The notes under the pieces were generated by a model. The model made no database searches. It had not been told where the DNA came from and saw nothing but the letters and a program-made list of their open reading frames with translations. Both the position numbers and the translations under genes were made by a program. Below are positions 42,550-51,015 of a stretch of 64,000 nt of DNA, one piece after another (positions within the stretch are counted from its first letter, which is position 1; each line of letters starts with the position of its first letter). Origin of the DNA: Lactobacillaceae bacterium L1_55_11 (GTDB lineage: Bacteria > Bacillota > Bacilli > Lactobacillales > Lactobacillaceae); contig JAQYTT010000001.1 in NCBI GenBank assembly GCA_029433155.1, positions 620,001 through 684,000 on the forward strand. The letters are read 5' to 3'.

Positions 42550-43932
42550 TTAAAAATGATTGGCCCGGTCAATGATTTCCTGGCCGTTGGGCTCTTCGAT
42601 GTAGCCGTTGTCATAAACCAACCGCAACAGGTCCTCCCCAGGATGGTCCTGACTAACCGTTTCCATCCGGCCCTGCTCATTGTAAATCACCTTCATCAGG
42701 CCAGACTTAGACCGCTTACTTGGATCGGTCTTAGGCTGCTTGTGAATCTTAATGTGCTCGCCCTTGCTGTTTTCAGCGTAGGCGGCCTTGATGGCAAAGC
42801 GGAGCGTGTCCCGGTTAAAGCCTTCTTGCAGCAGTCCCCCACCGGAACCAACAATCAGATTATCCGTCGACCAACCGTGGGCCAGGAGGGCTTCGTAAAG
42901 GGCAATAATCGTGTCGGCCTTCATGCCATCCCCTTGAATAATGCCGACATTGTGCTTTAAGACCTTGTAGCCCTTGTCGTTGACCTCGGTGCCAAAGATT
43001 TCAGCCATCAAATCCAAGACCTTCAAGTCCACCGTGATTGGATCACCAGAATCAGGGCGCAGAACCACCCGACCGGCCCGGTCGATAATGCGCTTGCGGA
43101 TGGCCGGATCACCGACCACCTTGCGGACAAAGCGGAAAGTATCGTAGGAGTCAATCACAATCGACACAATGGCATCGTCCGGCGTCCGGTCCAATTGGGC
43201 ATTCAGGTAGTTGTACTCCCCCTGTCCATCACCATAGGCCGTGGCCACGGAATGCTCGGTGGCCCAAACTGACAGGGCCCGACCGGCAATGCCGTAGACA
43301 TCGTCAAAGTACTGGGTAGCCGCCATGTTATCAGAACCGCGGAAGTGCAGCAAGTGCGCCGCACCGCCGCGTTCACCAGATTCTAAGGAAGTGGCACCAC
43401 GCAGGCCAAAATCATTGACCATCAGGGGCACATTCGCCTCAGTACCACTCTTTTTCACCAGTGGTAGGAGCCGCTTTTTAATCTGACGGGAATTCGTCGC
43501 AATCGTGGCTGGGTACCAAACGTGCATGAGCAGATCTTCTAAGGCATTCAAACTGGTTGCAAACCAGGGCTCAGTGGATTCAATCGTAAAGAGGGCGTTG
43601 CCAACCGGCACCGTCAGACCCTCTGGCAGGGCCTTAATCCGAACTGGGAAATGGCCGAGGTCACGAACCTTTTCCCAGACTGAGCGGTTAAAGTAGGTGT
43701 TGGTGCCAAAGGTCAGTTCACAGACATTTTCGGCCTGGTCAATCATTTCGGTGGTAATGGGCGTATTAAAGTAATCATGTAAAATCATGCTCAGCCCAAA
43801 CCAGGAAACTTCATCAAACTTGCCGCCCGGACGAGCTTCGCCGTAGGAATACAGCTTAGTCAAATCCTGGGGGTACTGTAGGTGGTGGGTTAACTTGTAG
43901 GCATCGGTTGCTAAAATCAAATTAGGATTCAT
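42550..43932 (-). CDS. nadV: Nicotinamide phosphoribosyltransferase (NAMPT/NadV type)
   Basis: A 460-residue type II phosphoribosyltransferase. NPNLILATDAYKLTHHLQYP, the long DFGLRGATSLESGERGGAAH region, VVLRPDSGDPITV, NVGIIQGDGM and LIVGSGGGLLQ match NAMPT/NadV rather than the shorter nicotinate enzyme PncB. It makes NMN from nicotinamide and PRPP, a two-step route to NAD that avoids deamidation. The start has CGGAG upstream and lies inside the end of the preceding unknown gene (11-nt overlap). Confidence 0.88.
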   Translation of the reverse strand: MNPNLILATDAYKLTHHLQYPQDLTKLYSYGEARPGGKFDEVSWFGLSMILHDYFNTPITTEMIDQAENVCELTFGTNTYFNRSVWEKVRDLGHFPVRIKALPEGLTVPVGNALFTIESTEPWFATSLNALEDLLMHVWYPATIATNSRQIKKRLLPLVKKSGTEANVPLMVNDFGLRGATSLESGERGGAAHLLHFRGSDNMAATQYFDDVYGIAGRALSVWATEHSVATAYGDGQGEYNYLNAQLDRTPDDAIVSIVIDSYDTFRFVRKVVGDPAIRKRIIDRAGRVVLRPDSGDPITVDLKVLDLMAEIFGTEVNDKGYKVLKHNVGIIQGDGMKADTIIALYEALLAHGWSTDNLIVGSGGGLLQEGFNRDTLRFAIKAAYAENSKGEHIKIHKQPKTDPSKRSKSGLMKVIYNEQGRMETVSQDHPGEDLLRLVYDNGYIEEPNGQEIIDRANHF

Positions 43933-44461
43933 GGGTCATCTCCGTGGGGGTACCGTTTACGAGTTGGGTAGTAATGTCTTGATAATTTTGGCCGTCAGTC
44001 CGCACGATGCGCCAATCATAGGCCTGGTTATCATGATGTTCGTCAACATAGGGTTCTAAGCGGCCATCTTGGTCTAAAATCAAATAGCTGGCAAAGGCGG
44101 CTAATAATTCAGCGTCGGTCGCAATCAAGCGCTGCAGCTCCTGACCCTGAAAGAAGCCAACTGCCAAATATTCATTAGCATCCCACTGCCCTTCCAAGGC
44201 CCAGCGCAGGGTAATCCAATCCGAACTGGTCAGGCCTAAGTTGAAAAGATAGTCAGCGGTAATGCGCAGGTGAATTGGGTGGGCGCTGCTCTGATAAAAC
44301 TGCCCCAGCTGGTCGAAGTGGTCGGAGAAAAGTCGACACAGCTTTTCAATTTGCCTGGTATCCAGTTGGCCAGGCTGCTGCCAGTTATCTGCCGCCACAA
44401 TTTCAGCGACCTGGTCAGCCTTGGTGCCACTAAGTTGTTGTAAAAGTTGAATGTTTAACAT
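43922..44461 (-). CDS. Unknown protein, first gene of the NAD-salvage operon
   Basis: A 179-residue soluble acidic protein with no family I recognise. It is mostly helical in appearance (IEKLCRLFSDHFDQLGQFYQ) and ends in an Asp/His-rich part (YVDEHHDNQAYDWRIV). It has no signal or membrane segment. The ATG at 44461 is only six bases after a TATAAT box, so the mRNA probably begins at the start codon; GGGGCC is not a true ribosome site. It overlaps nadV by 11 nt, so nadV translation may be coupled. A role in NAD precursor handling is inferred from position only. Confidence 0.65.
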   Translation of the reverse strand: MLNIQLLQQLSGTKADQVAEIVAADNWQQPGQLDTRQIEKLCRLFSDHFDQLGQFYQSSAHPIHLRITADYLFNLGLTSSDWITLRWALEGQWDANEYLAVGFFQGQELQRLIATDAELLAAFASYLILDQDGRLEPYVDEHHDNQAYDWRIVRTDGQNYQDITTQLVNGTPTEMTHES

Positions 44462-44496
44462 GGCCCCATTATAACCAGATTTGCCGGCCAAGTAAA
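44461..44496 (-). promoter_or_regulatory. Promoter giving a leaderless transcript for the NAD-salvage operon
   Basis: Minus strand TTTACT (44496-44491), exactly 17 bp, TATAAT (44473-44468), six bases, ATG. The expected start is at or within a base or two of the A of the start codon. Confidence 0.75.
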
Positions 44497-44518
44497 AAAG
44501 ATGCCGAAGCATCTTTTC
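44491..44518 (-). terminator. Terminator of dedA with UUCG tetraloop
   Basis: Minus strand AAAAGATGC-TTCG-GCATCTTTT followed by T. Its T run is shared with the -35 box of the next operon. Confidence 0.9.
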
Positions 44519-44525
44519 TGATTGA

Positions 44526-45188
44526 TTATGACTTTTGCTTGCGCCGGGCCAGCAAAGAACGTACCAATGGTACCAGGGTAGGCAGCAGGGTCACAAAGAC
44601 AATGCCCAAGATAATGGCTGAGAAGTGTTCCTGGATAAAGGGAATGTTACCAAAGAGCGCCCCCGCTCCGGTCGCGATGAAGCTCCAGGAGAAGGCCGCA
44701 ATCAAAACGTAGCGGAAGAAGGTGCCAAAGCTAAACTGGCTAATCCCAGCCACGAAGGGCACAAAGGTCCGGACAATCGGAATGTAACGACCCAGGATAA
44801 TCGCCTTACCTCCATGCTTTTGATAAAACTCTTCGGCCTCTTGGATGTACTTATCCTTGATAAACCGTTTAAAAATCGGCTTTTGTAGGAGTGGATAACC
44901 ACCCTTGCGACCAATCCAGTAGTTCAAGGTATCGCCGGCTACCGCGGCAACAAAGAAGAGCAACATGAAGACCCAGTGGTTTAACCCAGCCGACTCACCA
45001 GCCGGGGTAACGGATATAGCCCCGGCCGCAAATAGTAGGGAATCGCCCGGCAAGAATGGGAAAATCACACTGCCAGTCTCGATAAAGATAATGGCGAACA
45101 AGATCACGTAGGTCCAGGGACCAAAGTGTTGGACTAGGTTAGCCAGGTGTTGATCAATGTGCAGGATAAAGTCGATTAAAAAGGACAT
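44526..45188 (-). CDS. DedA-family membrane protein
   Basis: A 220-residue SNARE-associated/DedA protein with about five helices. FIETGSVIFPFLPGDSLLFA (the conserved E-x-P-GD-like motif) and FKRFIKDKYIQEAEEFYQKH then GRYIPIVRTFVPFVAGISQ are typical. DedA proteins are linked with undecaprenyl-phosphate or phospholipid translocation. A TATAAT lies about 30 nt upstream of the ATG and AGGAG 7 nt upstream. It is a single gene with its own terminator. Confidence 0.9.
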   Translation of the reverse strand: MSFLIDFILHIDQHLANLVQHFGPWTYVILFAIIFIETGSVIFPFLPGDSLLFAAGAISVTPAGESAGLNHWVFMLLFFVAAVAGDTLNYWIGRKGGYPLLQKPIFKRFIKDKYIQEAEEFYQKHGGKAIILGRYIPIVRTFVPFVAGISQFSFGTFFRYVLIAAFSWSFIATGAGALFGNIPFIQEHFSAIILGIVFVTLLPTLVPLVRSLLARRKQKS

Positions 45189-45264
45189 GAAGGTCTCCTA
45201 AGTTTGCTGTTAGCTCTTATTATAGCCCAGGAATGATTAAACCCAGTTTAAATCCAGGTTAAGC

Positions 45265-46632
45265 TTAGTCAGCTTTTGGCTTGAGCCAGGAAATCAGGCC
45301 AAAGACCACCAACCAAATCGTCGCCCCAATGGCCGGCACCTTAGAATCGGGGTTAAAGAAGAGGGTGATGTAAATAAAGGCGAAGAAGGCCACCGTAACT
45401 GGCACGGCCACACCAGGCGCCCACATTTTAAAACCATCAGACAGATAATCGGAAGACTTACGGTACTGCCAGTAGGTCACCAGGGTCAGGACGTAAATCA
45501 TCAAGAAGAGATCAGTTGAAGCGCTGGTCACAAAGCTAAAGGCGTTGGTGATACTTGGAATGACACTGATTAGGGCTGAAGCGGCCACAACCAAAGCCGT
45601 GGCAAAGATGGCGTTAACCGGCAGCTGCTTGGGTGACAACTTGGCAAAGGGCTTTAGCCAGCTAGCCTTGGCCTCAGCGGCCAGAGAGTAGAAGTTACGG
45701 CTGGCAGAAAAGAGAACCGAGTTCAGGGCCGAAGCAGCTGAAGTCAGCACCACGAAGTTAACCAGAGCGGCCGCCCAGTTAATCCCGGCCAGTTCAAAGA
45801 CAGCCACAAAGGGACTTTGGTTAGCAGGGATATCACGCCAAGGGTAAATCGTCATGATAATAAAGAGCGCGCCCAGGTAGAAGAACAAAATCCGCCATGG
45901 GATTTGGTTAATGGCCTTGGGCAAGACCTTGCGGGGATTATTGGTTTCCGCAGCAGTCATCCCGATAAATTCCATCCCGACAAAGGCAAACATCACCATC
46001 TGGAAGCCGTTGACGAAATTACCAACCCCATTGGGGAACAGTTCAAAGTGATTAATTACGTTGCCAAAGCTAACCGTGCCCACCGGGGTCTTAAAGCCGG
46101 TGAAGACCATGATTAGGCCGGTCACAATCAGGGCTAAGATGGCCACGATTTTAATCATGGCAAACCAAAATTCAGTTTCACCATACAGGGCCACCGCAAT
46201 CAGGTTAACGCCAGTTAAGATCAGCAGGACCACAACCTGGATAATCCAAGCCGGCCAGGCTGGAAACCAGAACTGGATGTATTTAGCAATGGCCGTTAAT
46301 TCGGCCATCCCCATGAAGGCCACCGTTAACCAGTAAGACCAGCGGGTGAAAAAGCCAGTCCGGGGACCAAGGTACTTGGTCATAAAGTCAATAAAGGTGT
46401 GGTGATTGGGGTCAGCGTAAAGCATCTCTCCGATGGCCCGCATCACAACAAACATGGCCAGGCCAATGATGGCATAAATCAGCAAAATGGCTGGTCCAGC
46501 AAAGTGAATCGAACTGCCCGCACCCATGAACAGTCCCGTCCCGATGGTACCACCAATGGCAATCAGCTGGACGTGACGGTTTTGCAAGCCCTTAGTGGGC
46601 TGGCTTCCCGCGGTGTGGTTTTCTGTCGACAT
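45265..46632 (-). CDS. Amino acid permease, AAT family (APC superfamily)
   Basis: A 455-residue protein with about 12 helices. RHVQLIAIGGTIGTGLFMGA in helix 1 (the unwound substrate and sodium or proton region) and AGPAILLIYAIIGLAMFVVM match the AAT family (Gly/D-Ala/D-Ser or other neutral amino acids). FVGMEFIGMTAAETNNPRKV is the conserved cytoplasmic signature. The substrate is unknown. GGGAGG precedes the ATG by 5 nt. It lies downstream of thrS, but a terminator separates them. Confidence 0.9.
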   Translation of the reverse strand: MSTENHTAGSQPTKGLQNRHVQLIAIGGTIGTGLFMGAGSSIHFAGPAILLIYAIIGLAMFVVMRAIGEMLYADPNHHTFIDFMTKYLGPRTGFFTRWSYWLTVAFMGMAELTAIAKYIQFWFPAWPAWIIQVVVLLILTGVNLIAVALYGETEFWFAMIKIVAILALIVTGLIMVFTGFKTPVGTVSFGNVINHFELFPNGVGNFVNGFQMVMFAFVGMEFIGMTAAETNNPRKVLPKAINQIPWRILFFYLGALFIIMTIYPWRDIPANQSPFVAVFELAGINWAAALVNFVVLTSAASALNSVLFSASRNFYSLAAEAKASWLKPFAKLSPKQLPVNAIFATALVVAASALISVIPSITNAFSFVTSASTDLFLMIYVLTLVTYWQYRKSSDYLSDGFKMWAPGVAVPVTVAFFAFIYITLFFNPDSKVPAIGATIWLVVFGLISWLKPKAD

Positions 46633-46659
46633 AGTTTCCTCCCAAAATTACGTAGTGAT

Positions 46660-46702
46660 AAGAAACAGGCACCTAAGTCCCGGAGCACTTAGGTGTCTGT
46701 TC
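46660..46702 (-). terminator. Hairpin terminator after thrS
   Basis: 15-bp arms (AACAGACACCTAAGT and ACTTAGGTGCCTGTT, one wobble) with an 8-base loop. The T run is short, so it may leak into the permease gene. Confidence 0.65.
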
Positions 46703-46722
46703 TAGTAAAGCTTCAAATTAAA

Positions 46723-48687
46723 TTAGGCCTTTTTGGTGTTGCGGGAATACTGAGCCACATCAGCTAAGATTTCCTTTTGGAAATCAGCTGGTGACATCGT
46801 GGCCGTATCCTTGTGGCCATAACGCCGGACGGTAACGGTCTGGTTGTTAACCTCGTCATCCCCAAGAACCAGGGTGTATGGTACCTTCCTGGTCTGAGCT
46901 TCACGAATCAGGTACCCCATCTTGGCATCACGGGTTTCGACGTGGGCCCGTAGACCGGCGTCTTGTAGCTGCTTCTTGATTTGACGAGCGTAGTCCCCGT
47001 GGGCACCCAGGTTAACGGGGATAATTTCAACTTGCAGGGGTGCCAACCAAGTTGGGAAAGCACCCTTGTACATCTCAATCAGGTAGGCCGTGAAGCGTTC
47101 CATGGTACCGACAATACCACGGTGCAACATCACTGGCCGGTGGTTATCCTGACCATCTTCACCGACATAAGTCAGGTTAAAGCGCTCTGGCAGCAGGAAG
47201 TCCAACTGGATGGTTGACAGGGTCTCTTCGCCACCCAGGGCCGTCTTGGTCTGAACATCAAGCTTAGGACCGTAGAAAGCCGCTTCCCCTTCGGCCTCGT
47301 AGTAATCCAACTTGAGGTCATCCATGGCCCGCTTCAACTGGGCTTGGGATTTCTCCCACATGGCATCATCATCGAAGTACTTATCGGTGTTTTTAGGATC
47401 ACGGTAAGAAAGCCGGAAACGGTAATCAGTGATGTTGAAGTCTTCGTAGACCTGCATCATCATCTGCAAAATCGTCTTAAATTCTTCTTCCAACTTTTCC
47501 GGTTCAACGAAGGTGTGACCATCGTTAAGGGTCATTTCCCGGACCCGGGAGAGACCAGTCAAGGCTCCTGACTTTTCATAGCGGTGCATCATCCCCAGTT
47601 CAGCAATCCGCATTGGCAGGTCGCGGTATGAACGAGGCTTGTGCTTATAAACCATGATATGCGATGGGCAGTTCATGGGCCGCAGCTCCAAGAACTCGCC
47701 ATCCCCCATATCCATTGGTGGGAACATGTCTTCACGGTAGTGATCCCAGTGACCAGAAGTCTTATAGAGGTTTAGGTTAGATAGGACTGGCGTGTAAACA
47801 TGGAGGTAGTCGTTGTCCAACTCCTTGTCGACGATGTAACGCTCAACCTGACGGCGAATCGTAGCCCCGTTTGGCAACCAGACGGGCAGGCCTGAGCCAA
47901 CCTCTTGGCTGGTAAAGAAGAGATCCAGGTCACGGCCAATCGTCCGGTGGTCACGTTCCTTAGCTTCAGCCCGCCGCTTCAAGTCAGCTTCCAGGTCGGC
48001 TTCCTTCCAGAAGGCCGTCCCATAAATTCGTTGCATGACCGCCTTGTTGGAATCACCACGCCAGTAAGAACCAGCGACTGAAATCAGCTTGAAGTGCTTA
48101 ATCCAGCCCGTGGAAGGCACCAGGCCACCGCGGTCTAATTCAACGTGGTCGCCTTGAACGGCAATGGTAATGGGTTCATCGGCTGGTAAATCATTAATCA
48201 GTTCAACCTTGTAAGGGTCATCAGCAAAACGCTCCAAGGCTTCTGCCCGAGTAATTTCGTGGGAAACAATCGGCAGGTCTTCTTTAACAATCTTGTGCAT
48301 GACGGCTTCGATTTCTGGGAAATCTTCGACGGAGACCTGGTTACCAGCCCCGTTGTCAGTGTCGTAGTAGAAACCGTTTTCAATCGCTGGTCCGACCCCG
48401 AAGTGCATGTTAGCAAACTTTGGAATGCGCTTTAAGGCCTGGGCTAGCAAGTGGGCCGCTGAGTGCCGCAAAATCTGCAGTGATTCTGGGTCATCAGTCG
48501 TAATCAGTTGAAAGTCACCACCGTGGTCAATGACATCGTGCATACCCACGTAGTGGCCATCCAATTTTGCAGTCACCGACTTTTTAGCCAGTGACTTAGA
48601 AATTTGTGAAGCAACCTCAATGGGCTTCACACCGGCTTCGTATTCTTTAACTGCTCCATCTGGAAACGTTAATGCTACCTGCGCCAT
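46723..48687 (-). CDS. thrS: Threonyl-tRNA synthetase
   Basis: A 654-residue class II synthetase. The TGS domain is at 1-62. The editing domain has [13 protein letters not shown] (HxxxH zinc-type motif). The catalytic core has [21 protein letters not shown] (in part) with the zinc cysteine, and the anticodon-binding domain is at about 545-645. AGAGG precedes the ATG. Control is by a T-box leader that senses uncharged tRNA-Thr. Confidence 0.97.
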   Translation of the reverse strand: MAQVALTFPDGAVKEYEAGVKPIEVASQISKSLAKKSVTAKLDGHYVGMHDVIDHGGDFQLITTDDPESLQILRHSAAHLLAQALKRIPKFANMHFGVGPAIENGFYYDTDNGAGNQVSVEDFPEIEAVMHKIVKEDLPIVSHEITRAEALERFADDPYKVELINDLPADEPITIAVQGDHVELDRGGLVPSTGWIKHFKLISVAGSYWRGDSNKAVMQRIYGTAFWKEADLEADLKRRAEAKERDHRTIGRDLDLFFTSQEVGSGLPVWLPNGATIRRQVERYIVDKELDNDYLHVYTPVLSNLNLYKTSGHWDHYREDMFPPMDMGDGEFLELRPMNCPSHIMVYKHKPRSYRDLPMRIAELGMMHRYEKSGALTGLSRVREMTLNDGHTFVEPEKLEEEFKTILQMMMQVYEDFNITDYRFRLSYRDPKNTDKYFDDDAMWEKSQAQLKRAMDDLKLDYYEAEGEAAFYGPKLDVQTKTALGGEETLSTIQLDFLLPERFNLTYVGEDGQDNHRPVMLHRGIVGTMERFTAYLIEMYKGAFPTWLAPLQVEIIPVNLGAHGDYARQIKKQLQDAGLRAHVETRDAKMGYLIREAQTRKVPYTLVLGDDEVNNQTVTVRRYGHKDTATMSPADFQKEILADVAQYSRNTKKA

Positions 48688-48721
48688 AAAACTACCTCTT
48701 CTATATTTTTATTTGGGTTAA

Positions 48722-48963
48722 ACCACAAAAAAACGCCCTTTAGGCTGAAATCAGCCTAAAGGGACGCTTAACCGTGGTACCACCCATTTCGACCCAGTTA
48801 ACCTGGGCCCTCTCATGACTGGTAACGGTGTCACCCGGGTGGGCTTTCACAAGTACTCCCCCACCACTCAAAGGTAGTCCAACTTATCCCCGCTACCTGC
48901 TCTCAGCAACCGCAGACTCTCTAATAACGAGTGGATAAATCAGTTGTCCTTCTCAATGTTTCT
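48722..48963 (-). promoter_or_regulatory. T-box riboswitch of thrS
   Basis: The minus-strand T-box core TGGGTGGTACCACGG is at 48786-48772. The terminator hairpin follows (arms around 48766-48751 and 48748-48734, 13 or more bp, then seven T). Stem I is closed by CCACTC/GAGTGG and contains the GAGAGT and CTGAGAGC conserved pieces. A likely threonine specifier (ACT or ACC) lies at 48878-48873. Uncharged tRNA-Thr should pair with both the specifier and the T-box bulge and prevent termination. Confidence 0.93.
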
Positions 48964-48969
48964 AAAGCG

Positions 48970-48998
48970 ATATTAGCATCTTGAACAAAAAATAGCAA
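48970..48998 (-). promoter_or_regulatory. Promoter of thrS T-box leader
   Basis: Minus strand TTGCTA (48998-48993), 17-bp spacer, TAATAT (48975-48970). Confidence 0.7.
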
Positions 48999-49002
48999 GA
49001 TA

Positions 49003-49122
49003 CTACTTAAAGTCGGCTAGCACGGCAGCCAACGCTTGCCGGGCAGTGTCGTCATGGTCCAAAATACCGTTATCATAAACCGACTGCAGGGCTGCTACCT
49101 GCGTCTTACTCAACTTTGCCAT
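49003..49122 (-). CDS. Small protein of unknown function (39 aa)
   Basis: A 39-residue reading frame beginning MAKLSKTQVAALQSVYDNGI and ending LAAVLADFK. Support comes from an excellent ribosome site (AAAGGAG, 7 nt from ATG), even amino acid use and an amphipathic helical look. No homologue comes to mind. It ends five bases before the -35 box of thrS and is divergent from the flavodoxin gene. It has no terminator, so its transcript may run into the thrS leader. Confidence 0.6.
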   Translation of the reverse strand: MAKLSKTQVAALQSVYDNGILDHDDTARQALAAVLADFK

Positions 49123-49133
49123 GGTCAGTCTCC

Positions 49134-49161
49134 TTTACTCAAATATCAAGCCCATTATACT
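49134..49161 (+). promoter_or_regulatory. Likely promoter of the flavodoxin gene
   Basis: TTTACT (49134-49139), 16-bp spacer, TATACT (49156-49161). Confidence 0.5.
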
Positions 49162-49214
49162 GCAAAATGTTACAATTACCTACACGAGTAGCCAGTAATT
49201 AAGGAGCTTTTGTC

Positions 49215-49688
49215 ATGCCAGAAAATTCACCCCTAACCGCCCAAGTTGTCTTTGCCACCATCACCGGCAACAACGAGGCCGTGGCCGATGTGATTATCGC
49301 CGACTTAGAGGCGGCCGGGGTTCAGGTTAAAAAAACCGAAATCAGTCAGACCGAAGTTGATGAACTAGCCCAAGTCGACATTGCCATCATTGTCCCCTAC
49401 ACCTACGACGGTGGTTCCCTGCCCGACGAGGGCCTGGATTTTTACGATGACCTAGCCGACATTGACCTCAGCCAGATAATCTACGGGGTGGCTGGTTCCG
49501 GTGACCTTTACTATGAAGATACCTACTGCCTGGCCCTAGATAGTTTCGATACGCAGATTCAGAAAAGCGGGGCCAAAAAGGGTGCTGACATTGTCCGTGT
49601 CGACCTACGACCAGAAGAAGAGGATAAAAAGCACCTCCAGGTCTTTGTCGATGACTTAATCGCAGCGGCCCAAGCTACTAAGCAATAA
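49215..49688 (+). CDS. Flavodoxin
   Basis: A 157-residue short-chain flavodoxin carrying electrons through FMN. The phosphate loop is FATITGNNEAVAD near residue 14. Aromatic loops contact the flavin: PYTYDGGSLPDEG and the acidic GSGDLYYEDTYCLALDSF. AAGGAG precedes the ATG. It is a single gene with its own promoter and terminator. Likely redox partners (for example the isoprenoid isomerase Fni or radical enzymes) cannot be fixed from the sequence. Confidence 0.9.
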   Translation: MPENSPLTAQVVFATITGNNEAVADVIIADLEAAGVQVKKTEISQTEVDELAQVDIAIIVPYTYDGGSLPDEGLDFYDDLADIDLSQIIYGVAGSGDLYYEDTYCLALDSFDTQIQKSGAKKGADIVRVDLRPEEEDKKHLQVFVDDLIAAAQATKQ

Positions 49689-49720
49689 AAAAGTTTCCCA
49701 AACAATTGGGAAACTTTTTA
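49688..49720. terminator. Bidirectional terminator between flavodoxin and yebC
   Basis: Arms AAGTTTCCCAA and TTGGGAAACTT, loop ACAA, with A and T runs. Confidence 0.93.
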
Positions 49721-49721
49721 A

Positions 49722-50444
49722 TTATTCGGCCGTAGTATAAACGGCAAGGACATCTTCGTTGTCTTCTAATTCGTCAACCAACTTGTCCAACTTTTCGCGG
49801 TCATCACCGCCCACTTCCATTGGGTTTTGTGGAATCATGGTTACTTCGGCATCGGCGAAGTCATAACCGGCATCCACCAAAGCCCCTTCAACTGTTTGGA
49901 AGTCACCGGGTTCGGTGTAGATTTCAAAGGCTTCATCAGAAGTCTGCACATCTTCAGCACCGGCTTCCAAGGCGTCTTCGAGGACCTGATCTTCATCCAA
50001 ATCCGGGAATTCAGAACGATCAATGACCAGGTAACCCTTCCGGTCGAACTGGAAGGCTACGGAACCGCTGGTTCCTAGTGAACCACCGAAGTGCTTGAAC
50101 GAATTACGCACCGTTGAAACCGTGCGGTTAATGTTATCAGTGGAAGCCTCCACCAAAACCGCCACCCCGGCAGTACCATAACCTTCGTAAGTTACTTCTT
50201 CGAACTTAGCCCCACCGGCACCAGAAGCCTTATCCAGGGCCCGCTGGATGTTATCCTTAGGCATGTTTGCCGCCTTGGCCTTGTCGACCACCAGACGGAG
50301 AGAAGCGTTCATTTCGGGATCTGCACCGCCAGCCTTTGCCGCAACATATAAGTCGTGCGCTAGCTTTTGGAAAATCTTTCCCCGCTTAGCATCTTGGGCG
50401 TTTTTACGACCTTGAATGTTATGCCATTTACTGTGTCCTGACAT
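49722..50444 (-). CDS. yebC: YebC/PmpR-family regulatory protein
   Basis: A 240-residue protein opening [20 protein letters not shown], the hallmark of the YebC family. Members act as transcription regulators or, as reported for some, help ribosomes through proline-rich stretches. Two further conserved pieces are [20 protein letters not shown] and [19 protein letters not shown]. The ATG at 50444 has AAGGAG upstream. It is last in the serC-serA-pgpA-yebC run. Confidence 0.93.
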   Translation of the reverse strand: MSGHSKWHNIQGRKNAQDAKRGKIFQKLAHDLYVAAKAGGADPEMNASLRLVVDKAKAANMPKDNIQRALDKASGAGGAKFEEVTYEGYGTAGVAVLVEASTDNINRTVSTVRNSFKHFGGSLGTSGSVAFQFDRKGYLVIDRSEFPDLDEDQVLEDALEAGAEDVQTSDEAFEIYTEPGDFQTVEGALVDAGYDFADAEVTMIPQNPMEVGGDDREKLDKLVDELEDNEDVLAVYTTAE

Positions 50445-50511
50445 CGTGTCATCTCCTTCAAAAAAATACAATATTAATATAGTACCAAATATTAGCCTTA
50501 ATATCCAGATA

Positions 50512-51000
50512 TTAGTACTGATTGCCACCCAGGATTTCCAAGTAGGTCATGGCAGCACTGCTAATCAAGGCGGCCAGGATATCGTCCAAGTAAACGTTAA
50601 CTGAGTCGGTCCGATCGTTAATTTCACCAATCAAGCCAGGCTTTAAGTCATCCAGGAGACCGTAGTGGACCGTAGCAGCAGCGGAAAACTGCTGGGTAAT
50701 CCCAATGGCCAGAATTTCATCCACGTTATGCCCGTTGGCGTCCCGCTGTAAACGGGGCTTTAAAGGTTCACTGTCTGGCATAATTGGTGCCTGCTCATCC
50801 AGGTAAATAGCCGTCAGGATAATGTCGGCAACCTCATCCTTGTGCAGGACCCGCTTGATGGCCTGGTTTAAGGCATCAACGTTAATTTCATCGTGGTACT
50901 TATCAACCAGGAAGGCCTTGGTTCCATGGAAAATGTCTTCAATGTTTACGCCGCGTTCGCCCAACTTGTCAATGGCGGCCAGTTGCAATGCTTCTGTCAT
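50512..51000 (-). CDS. Phosphatidylglycerophosphatase A-like protein
   Basis: A 162-residue protein. The N-terminal half ([19 protein letters not shown]) and the C-terminal half ([20 protein letters not shown] then [17 protein letters not shown]) match the YutG/PgpA family. It may dephosphorylate phosphatidylglycerophosphate, although Firmicute YutG-type proteins are poorly characterised. AAAGGA is close upstream of the ATG. It lies between serA and yebC. Confidence 0.75.
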   Translation of the reverse strand: MTEALQLAAIDKLGERGVNIEDIFHGTKAFLVDKYHDEINVDALNQAIKRVLHKDEVADIILTAIYLDEQAPIMPDSEPLKPRLQRDANGHNVDEILAIGITQQFSAAATVHYGLLDDLKPGLIGEINDRTDSVNVYLDDILAALISSAAMTYLEILGGNQY

Positions 51001-51015
51001 CGGTGTTTCCTTTCT

